NCBI RefSeq assembly: GCF_030651495.1
Contig: NZ_JAUSFI010000066.1
Location: 1 to 64,000, forward strand
Reading direction: 5' to 3'
Origin: Undibacterium sp.
GTDB taxonomy: Bacteria > Pseudomonadota > Gammaproteobacteria > Burkholderiales > Burkholderiaceae_D
Length of the DNA: 64,000 nucleotides
The position numbers and the translations under genes are program-made. The notes beneath the pieces are model-generated. The model was not told the DNA's origin, made no database searches, and saw only the letters and a list, made by a program, of their open reading frames with translations. How positions within the stretch are numbered: the first letter of the stretch is position 1; every line of letters begins with the position of its first letter. Below, piece by piece: positions 18,348 through 27,980 of this stretch.

Positions 18348-18519
18348 ACGTCCATGCGATTCTTGATCGGTCGCCTTAGTTGCAGCGTAAAGTGAAACAA
18401 ATATATCTTTGGACTAAAGCGTCATTCGCCAGACGCCACGTCCAGAACATTGAGACACCTTGGGCTGGGTCAGCCTACCTGCCGAACAACAGGCGCAACC
18501 TGAATCAGACCCTGGTTCC

Positions 18520-19206
18520 TCATTTAAAAAAAGCTGTTTCGTGCCATTCGATTTCAGCCTGGTCAAAATGGTAGTCAGCGATGGTCGTCAATAGCCCGCC
18601 GATTTCAGCAGCTGCATAACTCATCAGGCTAATGCGATGAATTAGACAGCGTGATGTATCGCAACGCGGGAAGGTATCGAGCCGAATACTCACCGCCTCA
18701 CTTGGCCACGTACCGGAATAGAGGCCAACCGTAACGTGAGCAGTGTAGTCCGCCCCCCGGTCGTCCAGCTCAACTGAGGTGAGGCAAGCACGCAGAGCAG
18801 AGATGCCGTCGCTGGCATCGCTAATATGAAAAAATGGGGCAGAGGAAAAACTAGCCAAAGCGCCGATTTCGATTTCAAATGGCTTGAGACGAGCCCGGCG
18901 CAGTGCCTCTATCTGGGCCTCAAGATTTTCCACCCCGAAGTCGTCTGCGTGCTCCCGTATGTGACTCGGAAAACCGCAGAGAGTTAAGGTGAGATGGGGT
19001 TGACGGCGATACCCGTCAAGAAGCAGATCGGCGAGATGTTGCTCTGCAGTAGCGACCTGCAGACGTACCGCAGGGCAATCAAGGTCGATTGCCCACATTG
19101 CATAGCGTGCCCTGCCTAAGTGCCATTCTGGAAAATCTCGACGTACATTTTGTATGGTATGACGGCATTCAAGAAAGCCTCTGCGAACATCGGTATGGTC
19201 AGCCAT
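18520..19206 (-). CDS. 2H phosphoesterase / LigT-like protein
   Basis: A 228-residue protein with two H-x-[ST]-x motifs, HLTLT (His71) and HVTVG (His157), separated by about 86 residues as in the 2H phosphoesterase fold of 2',5'-RNA ligase and cyclic phosphodiesterases. Such enzymes open cyclic phosphates or act on 2'-5' bonds in RNA or nucleotides. The substrate here is unknown. AAGG lies just before the ATG. It lies alone, with the same orientation as the MATE gene upstream, which ends 84 bp away. Confidence 0.75.
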   Translation of the reverse strand: MADHTDVRRGFLECRHTIQNVRRDFPEWHLGRARYAMWAIDLDCPAVRLQVATAEQHLADLLLDGYRRQPHLTLTLCGFPSHIREHADDFGVENLEAQIEALRRARLKPFEIEIGALASFSSAPFFHISDASDGISALRACLTSVELDDRGADYTAHVTVGLYSGTWPSEAVSIRLDTFPRCDTSRCLIHRISLMSYAAAEIGGLLTTIADYHFDQAEIEWHETAFFK

Positions 19207-19290
19207 GCCTTACTTACTCCCTATTTGCATAGCAATGATAAATTTCCGCTTGTGCCCCGCCACACGCGCGGCGCAAGCGCTGCAGATAAC

Positions 19291-20655
19291 TTACTGCACC
19301 ATCGCCGATTCAGCAGTATCCCGCTCCAGCTTGCCCAGCACATGAAAACACAGCCAGGCACCTGCCACACCAAAAAACACCACTCCCAGGCCATAGCCTG
19401 CCAGCACGCCGATGGCACCATACCACTGGCTGCCAAGCCAGACGAAAGGAATCACTCCCAGCGTGGACCGGCCCCAGTTCAGCATGGTTGAATACAAAGG
19501 AAAGCCAAGATTATTAAAGGCGGCGTTTGCCACGAACAGGCAGCCGTTAAACAAAAAACTGCCGGCCATATACAGGCAAAAGAAGATGATGATGTCATGC
19601 CCCAGGCCGCGCGCACCGAAGGCATGGGCGATCTGCTGACTGCCCAATGCAAGTAAGGCCCAGACTACCAGTACATAGATCAGCGTAAACCGCAGGCTGT
19701 CGCGCATGGTGGAGCGCAGCCTGTCATATTGTTGCGCACCCAGATTCTGGCCGAGTATCGGCCCGACCGCACCGGACAGCGCAAACAGCCCGGCAAACGC
19801 AACCGGAATCAGGCGTCCGACCACGGCCCAGCCCGCCACGGCATCATCGCCATATTTGGCAATCGCCGCCGTCACCGCCGCATTCCCGACCGGGGTCGCG
19901 ACCTGCGTCAAAATCGCCGGCAGCCCTATCGCCATGAAGGGTTTCAATCCACGCAAAAAGACCTCGCGACTCGGCCGCGCATACAGGTGATGTATCCTCA
20001 ATACGCCATGCAAACCGATACCGATCAACACCACACGCGCGCAGATATTGGCATAGGCGGCACCGTCAAGGCGCAAGCCAAAGCCAAAAATAAACAGCGG
20101 ATCAAGCACTGCCGTGGCCGCCGCCGCACCCAGGGTGACGTACATGGCACGCTTGGCATCGCCCATTGCGCGCAACAAGCCACTGAGGCACATGCCCAGC
20201 GCCAGCAGCGGAATAGACGGCAAAATCATGGCGCAAAAGCGCTGCGCCAGCCGTGCCGTTTCGCCCCGTGCACCGAGCATTTCCAGCAGGCTTCCCAGCA
20301 GCGGATAAGTCGCTACGGCCAGCAGTGTACTGATGACTCCGATCAGGATCAGCGCCGTGGCAGCCCATTGCCTGGCCGCGACATAGCCACCCGAGCCGAT
20401 CGCGCGCGACACCAGTGCCGTGGCGGCAATCGACAGTCCGATGGCAATCGAGGTATGAAAAAACAGCAAGGTACTGGCATAACCGACCGCCGCCGCCAGT
20501 TCTTGCTGGCCCAGCCGCGAAATATAAAACAGGTTCAACACATCGACCAAAAACACGGCAATCAAGCCGATAGAGCTAGTTGCAGTCATGGTGACCACAT
20601 GACGCATGGTGGAGCCTTGGAGAAACTTACCGATGATCGCTTGATGGGTGGCCAT
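19291..20655 (-). CDS. MATE family multidrug and toxin efflux transporter
   Basis: About 454 residues with twelve predicted hydrophobic helices. It is an inner-membrane cation-coupled antiporter. Pattern points are the repeated halves, LFYISRLGQQELAAAVGYAS near the start, TALVSRAIGSG, and the central GLPAILTQVATPVGNA that begins the second half. The start at 20655 (MATHQ) has GAGAAGC directly before it; an ATG three codons upstream has no such site. No regulator is adjacent. The substrate is not readable from the sequence. Confidence 0.88.
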   Translation of the reverse strand: MATHQAIIGKFLQGSTMRHVVTMTATSSIGLIAVFLVDVLNLFYISRLGQQELAAAVGYASTLLFFHTSIAIGLSIAATALVSRAIGSGGYVAARQWAATALILIGVISTLLAVATYPLLGSLLEMLGARGETARLAQRFCAMILPSIPLLALGMCLSGLLRAMGDAKRAMYVTLGAAAATAVLDPLFIFGFGLRLDGAAYANICARVVLIGIGLHGVLRIHHLYARPSREVFLRGLKPFMAIGLPAILTQVATPVGNAAVTAAIAKYGDDAVAGWAVVGRLIPVAFAGLFALSGAVGPILGQNLGAQQYDRLRSTMRDSLRFTLIYVLVVWALLALGSQQIAHAFGARGLGHDIIIFFCLYMAGSFLFNGCLFVANAAFNNLGFPLYSTMLNWGRSTLGVIPFVWLGSQWYGAIGVLAGYGLGVVFFGVAGAWLCFHVLGKLERDTAESAMVQ

Positions 20656-20795
20656 GCTTCTCATTTCAGGGTGAGCCGCGCTACCGTTGCGCGGGATTGG
20701 ACAAAAGTGCAGCCGCTATTTTCACCGCATTTATCATTTCCCGCTGAAAATGATTTGGCACTGGGTTTGACGTTATACGAATTTTAAAATGACAT

Positions 20796-20866
20796 AGGCC
20801 CAGGACGCATAGCCCATGCGGCTTAGCGAGCAGGCAGGCTGGAAACCCGCAGGGGATATGCGTGAG
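20796..20866 (-). repeat. Dispersed palindromic repeat, copy 3 (degenerate outer arm)
   Basis: The left arm is ACGCATAGCCCATGCGGC and the right arm CCGCAGGGGATATGCGT. Read on the minus strand, the apex begins TCCAGCC, as in copies 2 and 5. It shares the CATAGCCC variant with copy 2. The outermost arm on the right no longer pairs. It lies in the 398-bp gap between the MATE gene and the yitT-like gene; nothing else was recognised in that gap. Confidence 0.8.
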
Positions 20867-21053
20867 CGAAGGGGCGATAGAAAATCTTAAAATAGTCCGA
20901 ATATTCTCTCGAAATCAGCCCGATTTGATACGCATCAACAAACCCAGCGCTAACTGTTCCCGCCACCGTTTTGCGTCAGCGCTCTGGCTTACAATTCGCG
21001 CATTGGTGCCGATTGCGCCAACGATATTCGCTCACCGATAGACTTACGCCACC

Positions 21054-21668
21054 ATGACCACTGCCACGCCCGCTAGCGCTCCCCACAGCTTGTTTGAAGA
21101 CATACTGGCAATTTTGACCGGCACCCTGTTTGTCTCGCTGGGAGTGGCGATGTTTAATCAGGTTGGCTTGCTGACGGGCGGTACGGCGGGTCTGGCTTTT
21201 CTGGTTCACTATCGCACCGGCTTGTCTTTTGGCCTGGTGTTCTTTTTGATCAATTTGCCGTTTTACTGGCTGGCATGGCGTCGTATGGGATGGCGGTTTA
21301 CGCTGAAAACCTTTTGCGCGGTAGCGCTGGTGTCGGTGATGTCTGGCTTGCATCCGAAACTCATACAGTTAAGCGCGCTGACGCCATTTTATGTTGCCAT
21401 CATCGGCGGCTTGCTGATGGGCGTGGGGTTTATCGTCCTGTTTCGCCATCAGGCCAGCCTGGGTGGCATCAATATTCTGGCGCTGTATCTGCAAGACAAG
21501 CACGGCATCCGCGCCGGCAAGCTGCAAATGGGCATGGATGTGTTGATCGTGATGATGTCGCTGCTGGTGGTCAGCCCTACCGCATTACTGGCATCGATAC
21601 TCGGTGCGGTGATGCTGAATCTGGCGATCGCGCTGAATCATCGGCCTGGCCGCTATATGGCGATGTAA
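21054..21668 (+). CDS. YitT family (DUF161) membrane protein
   Basis: A 204-residue protein with six hydrophobic segments. The glycine-rich stretch QVGLLTGGTAGLAFLVHY and the later RHQASLGGINILALYLQDK are the internally repeated YitT/DUF161 signatures. It has one membrane unit and lacks the cytoplasmic DUF2179 domain of Bacillus YitT. The function of the family is unsettled. It stands alone upstream of adhC, separated by about 114 bp. Confidence 0.85.
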   Translation: MTTATPASAPHSLFEDILAILTGTLFVSLGVAMFNQVGLLTGGTAGLAFLVHYRTGLSFGLVFFLINLPFYWLAWRRMGWRFTLKTFCAVALVSVMSGLHPKLIQLSALTPFYVAIIGGLLMGVGFIVLFRHQASLGGINILALYLQDKHGIRAGKLQMGMDVLIVMMSLLVVSPTALLASILGAVMLNLAIALNHRPGRYMAM

Positions 21669-21782
21669 AAGAAAATTCTGAGCGCGAATGTGGCCGGGGG
21701 TTTTCGCTTTTTATTTCCTCCGGCAATAAGTGCCCATATCAGAGATAATGCCTTTCTATTATTGACCAATGAAAAGGCTCCC

Positions 21783-22889
21783 ATGAAAACCAAAGCCGCA
21801 GTCGCCTGGAAAGCCGGCGCCCCACTGACGATAGAAGAAGTTGATCTGCAAGGCCCGCAGGCCGGTGAAGTGCTGATTGAGATCAAAGCTACTGGCATTT
21901 GCCATACCGATTATTACACTTTGTCGGGCGCTGATCCTGAAGGCTTGTTCCCGGCAATTTTAGGCCATGAAGGCGCAGGCATCGTGGTCGATACCGGCCC
22001 CGGCGTGACCAGCTTGCGTCAGGGCGATCATGTGATTCCGCTGTACACCCCAGAATGCCGCCAGTGCAAATACTGCCTGTCGCGCAAGACCAATCTGTGC
22101 CAGGCGATACGTTCTACCCAAGGGCGCGGCCTGATGCCCGATGCGACGTCACGCTTCTCCCTGGATGGCAAACCCTTATTCCATTACATGGGTACCTCGA
22201 CGTTTTCCAACTACATTGTGGTACCGGAAATCGCGGTCGCTAAAGTGCGTGATGATGCGCCTTTTGACAAAATTTGCTATATCGGCTGTGGCGTGACTAC
22301 CGGCGTCGGCGCCGTCGTCTTCAGCGCCAAGGTCGAAGCCGGCGCCAATGTGGTGGTGTTTGGTCTCGGTGGCATCGGCCTGAACGTGATCCAGGCCGCC
22401 AAAATGGTGGGGGCCGACAAGATTATCGGCGTCGATATCAACCCTCGGCGCGAAGCCATGGCACGCAAATTCGGCATGACGCATTTCATCAATCCGACGC
22501 AGGTAGAAAACGTGGTGGATCACATCGTCCAGCTGACCGATGGCGGCGCCGACTATTCGTTTGAATGCATAGGCAATACCAAGGTAATGCGCCAGGCACT
22601 GGAATGCTGCCATAAAGGCTGGGGCCAATCTTTCATCATCGGCGTGGCCGAAGCCGGTGCAGAAATCAGCACCCGCCCGTTCCAGCTGGTCACCGGACGC
22701 GAATGGAAAGGCTCTGCTTTCGGCGGCGCACGCGGGCGCACCGATGTACCCAAAATCGTCGACTGGTATATGGAAGGCAAACTCAATATCGACGATCTGA
22801 TTACGCATCGCTTGCCGCTGGAACGCATCAATGAAGGCTTTGATCTAATGAAGAGCGGCGAATCGATACGCTCGGTGGTGTTGTTCTGA
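21783..22889 (+). CDS. adhC: S-(hydroxymethyl)glutathione dehydrogenase (class III ADH)
   Basis: Oxidises S-hydroxymethylglutathione to S-formylglutathione with NAD+ in cytosolic formaldehyde detoxification. 368 residues, the usual length. Catalytic zinc ligands are in GICHTD and LGHEGAG plus the later GCGVTTG. The structural zinc cluster is [15 protein letters not shown]. The Rossmann loop is [10 protein letters not shown], with the acidic VGVDIN-type residue for NAD. AAAGG precedes the ATG. The stop overlaps the start of fghA (TGATG), so the two are translationally coupled. Confidence 0.96.
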   Translation: MKTKAAVAWKAGAPLTIEEVDLQGPQAGEVLIEIKATGICHTDYYTLSGADPEGLFPAILGHEGAGIVVDTGPGVTSLRQGDHVIPLYTPECRQCKYCLSRKTNLCQAIRSTQGRGLMPDATSRFSLDGKPLFHYMGTSTFSNYIVVPEIAVAKVRDDAPFDKICYIGCGVTTGVGAVVFSAKVEAGANVVVFGLGGIGLNVIQAAKMVGADKIIGVDINPRREAMARKFGMTHFINPTQVENVVDHIVQLTDGGADYSFECIGNTKVMRQALECCHKGWGQSFIIGVAEAGAEISTRPFQLVTGREWKGSAFGGARGRTDVPKIVDWYMEGKLNIDDLITHRLPLERINEGFDLMKSGESIRSVVLF

Positions 22890-23743
22890 TGTCGCCCCCC
22901 GAGCTACTCAGCGAGCATCGCTGCCACGGTGGCTCACAGCGTTTCTACCGCCATGCGTCCCAAGAAATCGGCCTGCCCATGCGTTTTTCGGTGTATCTGC
23001 CGCCGCAGGCGCTGGCCGGTACAGTTTGCCCCGCCATTCTGTATTTGGCTGGGCTGACCTGCACCGAAGAAACCTTCATGATCAAAGCCGGAGCGCAAGC
23101 GGTTGCCGCACGCGAAGGCTTGATTTTGATCGCGCCCGACACCAGCCCGCGCGGTGCCAACTTGCCCGGCGACAGCGACGCCTGGGATTTTGGCGTCGGT
23201 GCCGGCTTTTATCTGGATGCAACGCAGCAACCCTGGAGCCGCCACTATCGCATGCACAGTTATCTGGTTGATGAGCTGATACCCCTGCTGAAAGTTACAT
23301 TGCCGCTAGATGCACGGCGCATCGGCATCATGGGGCATTCTATGGGCGGGCATGGCGCGCTGGTGCTGGCGTTGCGCCATCCCAGCTTGTTTGCAAGCGT
23401 ATCTGCGTTTGCGCCTATCGCCGCACCGATGCAAAGTCCGTGGGGCCGCAAGGCATTTACCGGCTACCTTGGCGCCGATGAAAACAGCTGGCGCGACTAC
23501 GATGCCACGGCATTAATGCAGGCGCAAACCGAGGCACCGTATCCGCATGGCATCTTGATTGACCAGGGTTTGGCCGACCAGTTTTTGGCGGAACAATTGC
23601 ATCCGGCCTTGTTTGCCGCCGCTTGCTCCGGCGTCCAGCAAGTCTTAAATTTACGTCAACATGCGGGTTATGACCATGGTTATTATTTTATTACCAGTTT
23701 TATAGAAGACCATTTGATGCATCATAAAAATCAGCTGGTATGA
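22889..23743 (+). CDS. fghA: S-formylglutathione hydrolase
   Basis: Esterase-D-type alpha/beta hydrolase that releases formate and glutathione from S-formylglutathione, the next step after adhC. 284 residues. The nucleophile elbow is GHSMGGHG (Ser near 151). The late DQGLADQF holds the Asp and HAGYDHGYYFI the His. LAGLTCTEETF is the conserved oxyanion/cysteine segment of the family. The first base overlaps the adhC stop. It has no other partner; about 214 bp of AT-rich intergenic sequence follow. Confidence 0.95.
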   Translation: MSPPELLSEHRCHGGSQRFYRHASQEIGLPMRFSVYLPPQALAGTVCPAILYLAGLTCTEETFMIKAGAQAVAAREGLILIAPDTSPRGANLPGDSDAWDFGVGAGFYLDATQQPWSRHYRMHSYLVDELIPLLKVTLPLDARRIGIMGHSMGGHGALVLALRHPSLFASVSAFAPIAAPMQSPWGRKAFTGYLGADENSWRDYDATALMQAQTEAPYPHGILIDQGLADQFLAEQLHPALFAAACSGVQQVLNLRQHAGYDHGYYFITSFIEDHLMHHKNQLV

Positions 23744-23957
23744 CAGCTTAGATAACAACTTGTATTACAACTGAGATCTAGTATTTTTTTGATAAATATA
23801 CGGTATTTACAGGCACATCAAGCTGTGTAAGCGCCTACTTACAACATTCAAAAATGTACGCTAATTCAGCCCGGCACTGGCGCCAAGCCGGACAAAATTG
23901 TGTAAAATTGAGCGACAGGGTCGCGCCTCGCGCCCACCTCCATAAGAAAGTAATACG

Positions 23958-25082
23958 ATGAGCAAAGTAGTCATCAGCGGCACCGGTCTGTTTACCCCAC
24001 CCAACTCGATTTCGAACGAAGAGCTGATCGCCAGCTTTAACGCGTATGTCGCGCAATTTAATGTCCAAAACGCCGGCGCGATTGCCGACGGCAGCGTCAC
24101 CGCCCTGGAAGCATCGAGCGTCGAATTCATCGAAAAAGTCTCCGGCATCAAATCGCGCTTTGTGATGGAAAAGCAAGGCATCCTGGACATCAACCGCATG
24201 GTACCGCGCATCCCCGAGCGCAGCGATGATGAACCGTCGGTCATGTGTGAAATGGCCGTCGCCGCTTCTCTGCAGGCACTAGAACGCGCCGGCCGTACTG
24301 CGGCCGATGTGGATGCCGTGATCGTCGCCTGCAGCAACCTGCAACGCGCTTACCCGGCGATTGCGGTCGAAGTACAAAGTGCACTCGGCATCGACGGTTA
24401 TGGTTTTGATATGAACGTGGCCTGCTCCTCTGCCACCTTCGGCATTCAGGCGGCCGTCAGCGCCATCCTGAGCGGCCAAGCGCGCGCCGTGTTAGTCGTC
24501 AGCCCAGAAGTCACCAGCGGCCACCTGAACTGGCGCGACCGCGACAGCCACTTCATTTTTGGCGATGCCTGTACTGCGATATTATTAGAGCGCGCCGATC
24601 TGGCTACCTCCAAGCATCAGTTTGAAATCCTCAACGTCAAACTCAAAACCCAATTCTCCAACAACATCCGTAACAATTTCGGCTTCTTGAATCGCGCCGA
24701 TGAATCCGGCATAGGCAAGCCCGACAAGCTGTTCCGCCAGCAAGGTCGCAAAGTATTCAAAGACGTCTGCCCGATGGCTGCCGCGATGATCACGTCGACC
24801 GCACAAGCGGCCGACATCGCCATCCCCGACATCAAGCGTTTCTGGCTGCATCAGGCCAATCTGAACATGAACCTGCTGATTGCTCGCATGATACTGGGGC
24901 GCGATGCCACGCCAGAAGAATCGCCAACGATTTTAGATACGTATGCCAACACCTCATCGGCGGGCTCCATCATCGCTTTCCATAAAAATCAGGAAGACCT
25001 GGCCACAGGCGCAGTCGGCGTAATCTGCTCGTTTGGCGCGGGGTATTCGATTGGTTGCGTGGTGGTGAAAAAGCTGGGCTAG
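23958..25082 (+). CDS. FabH-like beta-ketoacyl-ACP synthase III
   Basis: 374-residue thiolase-fold synthase. The catalytic triad is visible as Cys156 ([10 protein letters not shown]), His298 (LHQANLNMN) and Asn331 (YANTSSAG), in the order and spacing of KAS III. It is longer than typical FabH (about 320) because of an N-terminal insert (residues 20-60) and a middle insert. In this it resembles the FabH2 type described in Pseudomonas (PA3286), which feeds medium-chain acyl-CoA into fatty acid synthesis; assignment to that subgroup is from memory and tentative. It stands alone, ending at a bidirectional terminator. Confidence 0.85.
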   Translation: MSKVVISGTGLFTPPNSISNEELIASFNAYVAQFNVQNAGAIADGSVTALEASSVEFIEKVSGIKSRFVMEKQGILDINRMVPRIPERSDDEPSVMCEMAVAASLQALERAGRTAADVDAVIVACSNLQRAYPAIAVEVQSALGIDGYGFDMNVACSSATFGIQAAVSAILSGQARAVLVVSPEVTSGHLNWRDRDSHFIFGDACTAILLERADLATSKHQFEILNVKLKTQFSNNIRNNFGFLNRADESGIGKPDKLFRQQGRKVFKDVCPMAAAMITSTAQAADIAIPDIKRFWLHQANLNMNLLIARMILGRDATPEESPTILDTYANTSSAGSIIAFHKNQEDLATGAVGVICSFGAGYSIGCVVVKKLG

Positions 25083-25141
25083 GATAAGCTTGCATTAGCC
25101 TTGGCCGGATTCGGCTGATGCTAATGCGCGGCAAGTTCGGC

Positions 25142-25171
25142 AAAAAAGGTCGCCTACAGCGACCTTTTTTT
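25142..25171. terminator. Bidirectional rho-independent terminator
   Basis: GGTCGC and GCGACC flank the loop CTACA, with AAAAAA on the left and TTTTTTT on the right. It lies between the convergent FabH-like gene and kup. Confidence 0.92.
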
Positions 25172-25204
25172 ATGCCTGGCTGCCGTGTCAAAAAATTTAA
25201 AACA

Positions 25205-25289
25205 CGGCAGGCCCGTCACGCATATCCCATGCGGCCTGCAGAGGTGAGTGGCTGAAGAACCGCATGGAATATGCGCACCCAGCCTGCCC
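25205..25289 (-). repeat. Dispersed palindromic repeat, copy 4
   Basis: The left arm is CACGCATATCCCATGCGG and the right arm CCGCATGGAATATGCGC, with outer arms GGCAGGC and GCCTGCC. The apex is on the minus strand (TTCAGCC). AT-rich runs flank both sides. It sits between the terminator and the 3' end of kup. Confidence 0.85.
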
Positions 25290-25307
25290 ATTTTCAAAAA
25301 ATAGATG

Positions 25308-27185
25308 TCAGATTTGTACCCGCGTACCCAGCTCTATCACGCAATTGTTTGGCAAGCGGAAGAAATCCACCACACTGCCGGAGTTGCGTGACATCAGGGC
25401 AAACAGGATTTCTCTCCAGTGCGTCATGCCGGTGCCTTTGGTCGGCACCACGATTTCGCGGCTCAGGAAGTACGAACTTTCAAACAGGTTCAGCGCCAGG
25501 CCATGCGCGGCACACAGCTCCAGCGCTTTCGGGATATCGGGGGTATTTTTGAAACCGTAATTCACTTTCACTTTCCAGAATCCCGGGGCCAGCGGCTCGA
25601 CTTGCACCCGCTCTTCAAACGGTACCCAAGGCACGTCGTGGAACACGACCGTCAAAATCAGATTGCGCTCATGCAGCACCTGGTTATGCTTGAGGTTATG
25701 CATCAGGGCCTGCGGCACGGTGTCCGGGTTGGCGACTGCATACACAGCAGTACGTGAAGCGCGCGGCATGCTGTCGGCGGACAAGGCTGTGATGAAAGGC
25801 AGCAGCTCCGGATCGTTGTGACGTATGCTGTCGATCAGCAGTTCACGGCCACGGCGCCAGGTTGCCATCACCAAAAAGATCGCGCCGCCCATCGCCAGCG
25901 GAAACCAGCCACCCTGAAAAAACTTCAGCGAGCAAGACAGCACCAGCAAGATGTCCAGCGTCAGGAAGACACCGGTAGCGCCCAGCGCCAGCGGCAGAGG
26001 GATTTTCCAGCCATGGCGGATCACGAAGAAAGTCAAAATCGTCGTGATCAGCATCGTCACCGTGACCGCGATCCCATACGCAGCCGCCATCGCAGAAGAA
26101 TTACCAAAACCGACTACCGCCAATAACACACCGGCAAGCAATATCCAGTTTACGCCGGGCATGTAGATCTGGCCCATTTCCTTGGCGGAGGTAAAGTGCA
26201 CTTGCATCCGTGGCAGCAAGCCCATTTGCATCGCTTGCTTGGTCATCGAATAGGCGCCGGAGATCACCGCCTGCGACGCGATCACGGTAGCCACCGTCGC
26301 TAGCATGACGGCAGGAATCAGCAAACTCTGCGGGAACAGATGAAAAAACGGGTTTTCGATGGCGGAAGGATCGCGCATCAGCAATGCGCCCTGCCCCATG
26401 TAGTTAATCGCCAGAGCGGGCAACACCATACCCGCCCAAGCGAGTTGTATCGGCCGTTTGCCAAAATGCCCCATATCGGCATACAGCGCTTCGGCACCGG
26501 TAAACGCCAGCACGATGGCACCCACCACGACAAAAATATGCCAGCCCTGTGAGGTTAAAAAACGTAGCGCATTGAGTGGATTGAGTGCCGCCAAGATCGC
26601 CGGCTGCCGGATAATTTCCATCATCCCCGTCACCGCCAGCACGCCAAACCACAGCACGATCACTGGCCCAAACAGTTTGCCGACCACGGCCGTGCCATAG
26701 CGCTGCATCGCAAACAGAGCGATCAAAACGGTGATCGAGATTGGCAACACATAAGGTTTAAACCCGAGCGAAACCACTTCCAGCCCCTCGACCGCACTGA
26801 GTACAGAAATCGCCGGAGTGATGATGCTATCGCCGTAAAACAAGGCGGCGCCAAACACGCCGGTCAGCAACAAGATCACGCGGCGCGGCCCGGTAGTGCC
26901 GGCCGCCTTGGCCGCCAGTGCGGTCAGCGCCATGATGCCGCCTTCGCCACGGTTATCGGCACGCAAGATCAGCAACACGTATTTGAGCGTGACTACCATC
27001 ATCAGGCCCCAGAAAATCACCGAGACCGCGCCGATCAGGTGGCTCGCATCCAGCGGTACGCCGATGGCCGGACTAAATACCTCTTTCATGGTGTACAAGG
27101 GGCTGGTACCGATGTCGCCATACACGACGCCCAACGCTCCCAGGGTCAGTGCGGCGACGCTTTCGCGACTAGAATTTTTACTCAT
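25308..27185 (-). CDS. kup: Low-affinity potassium transporter Kup
   Basis: 625-residue KUP/HAK/KT potassium-proton symporter of the inner membrane. The N-terminal [13 protein letters not shown] is the family signature, followed by about twelve hydrophobic helices and a cytoplasmic C-terminal domain of about 170 residues (ending LGTRVQI). [20 protein letters not shown] is also diagnostic. It lies 109 bp downstream of a kdpD-kdpE-like pair on the same strand, which suggests that this two-component system, rather than a KdpFABC pump, is its genetic partner. Copy 4 of the palindromic repeat lies just past the stop. Confidence 0.96.
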   Translation of the reverse strand: MSKNSSRESVAALTLGALGVVYGDIGTSPLYTMKEVFSPAIGVPLDASHLIGAVSVIFWGLMMVVTLKYVLLILRADNRGEGGIMALTALAAKAAGTTGPRRVILLLTGVFGAALFYGDSIITPAISVLSAVEGLEVVSLGFKPYVLPISITVLIALFAMQRYGTAVVGKLFGPVIVLWFGVLAVTGMMEIIRQPAILAALNPLNALRFLTSQGWHIFVVVGAIVLAFTGAEALYADMGHFGKRPIQLAWAGMVLPALAINYMGQGALLMRDPSAIENPFFHLFPQSLLIPAVMLATVATVIASQAVISGAYSMTKQAMQMGLLPRMQVHFTSAKEMGQIYMPGVNWILLAGVLLAVVGFGNSSAMAAAYGIAVTVTMLITTILTFFVIRHGWKIPLPLALGATGVFLTLDILLVLSCSLKFFQGGWFPLAMGGAIFLVMATWRRGRELLIDSIRHNDPELLPFITALSADSMPRASRTAVYAVANPDTVPQALMHNLKHNQVLHERNLILTVVFHDVPWVPFEERVQVEPLAPGFWKVKVNYGFKNTPDIPKALELCAAHGLALNLFESSYFLSREIVVPTKGTGMTHWREILFALMSRNSGSVVDFFRLPNNCVIELGTRVQI

Positions 27186-27293
27186 GATGATCTAAAAAGG
27201 TGGAACAGGTTGTCACTATCCTGCCCGGCGCATTAGGAAAGCATAAGGAAAAATGAAATTGCGTGAAAATCGTGCGAAATTTATCGTGCGTAA

Positions 27294-27980
27294 CTACGCC
27301 GCCGCCAAACGATAACCGACACCGGTCTCGGTCAGCAGATAGCGCGGCTCGGCCGGATTGTCTTCGATTTTTGCGCGCAATTGCGCCATATACAGGCGCA
27401 AATAATGGGTATGCTCAATGAATTCATCGCCCCAGACATCGGCCAGCAATTGCCGGTGCGTCACCACCTTGCCGCTGCTGCGTACCAGCCGTGCCAGCAA
27501 GTTGAATTCGGTCTTGGTCAGATGCAGCTGCGCGCCCTTGCGCTGTACCAAACGCGCATTCAGGTCGACGCGCAAATCATCCAGCGCATACTCGGTCACG
27601 GCCGCCGCCAGCGTGGTGCCACGGTGGCGCAAGGCGACGCGGATACGCGCCAGCAGTTCGCCTACGCTAAACGGCTTGGTCAGGTAATCGTCAGCCCCGG
27701 CGTCAAGCAACTGGATTTTTTGCGCCTCCTGGTGCCTGGCCGACACCACCAGAATCGGTAAACTGTGACGTTTGCGCACCTCGCGCACCAGATCGACGCC
27801 ATCGCCATCGGGCAAACCCAAGTCCAGCACCATGACATCCGGCAAATCATTTTTTAACAGCGCACTGGCTTCACTGAGCGACACCGCGGTCTGTACCGTA
27901 AAGCCTTCAACTGACAGCGAGGCGCGCATCAGCGCCCTGATCTCTTTGTCGTCTTCGACAATCAGCACACGCATGCTCAT
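27294..27980 (-). CDS. kdpE: KdpE-type response regulator
   Basis: About 228 residues. The receiver domain has the acidic pair in IVEDDKE, phospho-acceptor Asp in VMVLDLGLPDGDG and Lys in LTKPF. An OmpR/PhoB winged helix follows (VTHRQLLADVWGDEF, ending VGYRLAA). GGAG stands 7 bases before the ATG at 27980. The ATG overlaps the kinase stop as ATGA, so the pair is coupled. Candidate targets are kup just downstream, by context only. Confidence 0.9.
   Translation of the reverse strand: MSMRVLIVEDDKEIRALMRASLSVEGFTVQTAVSLSEASALLKNDLPDVMVLDLGLPDGDGVDLVREVRKRHSLPILVVSARHQEAQKIQLLDAGADDYLTKPFSVGELLARIRVALRHRGTTLAAAVTEYALDDLRVDLNARLVQRKGAQLHLTKTEFNLLARLVRSSGKVVTHRQLLADVWGDEFIEHTHYLRLYMAQLRAKIEDNPAEPRYLLTETGVGYRLAAA

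Noticed and set aside
18351-18375. Possible half copy of the palindromic repeat (CCATGCGATTC)
   Set aside because: Only about eleven bases match copy 6 and there is no second arm.
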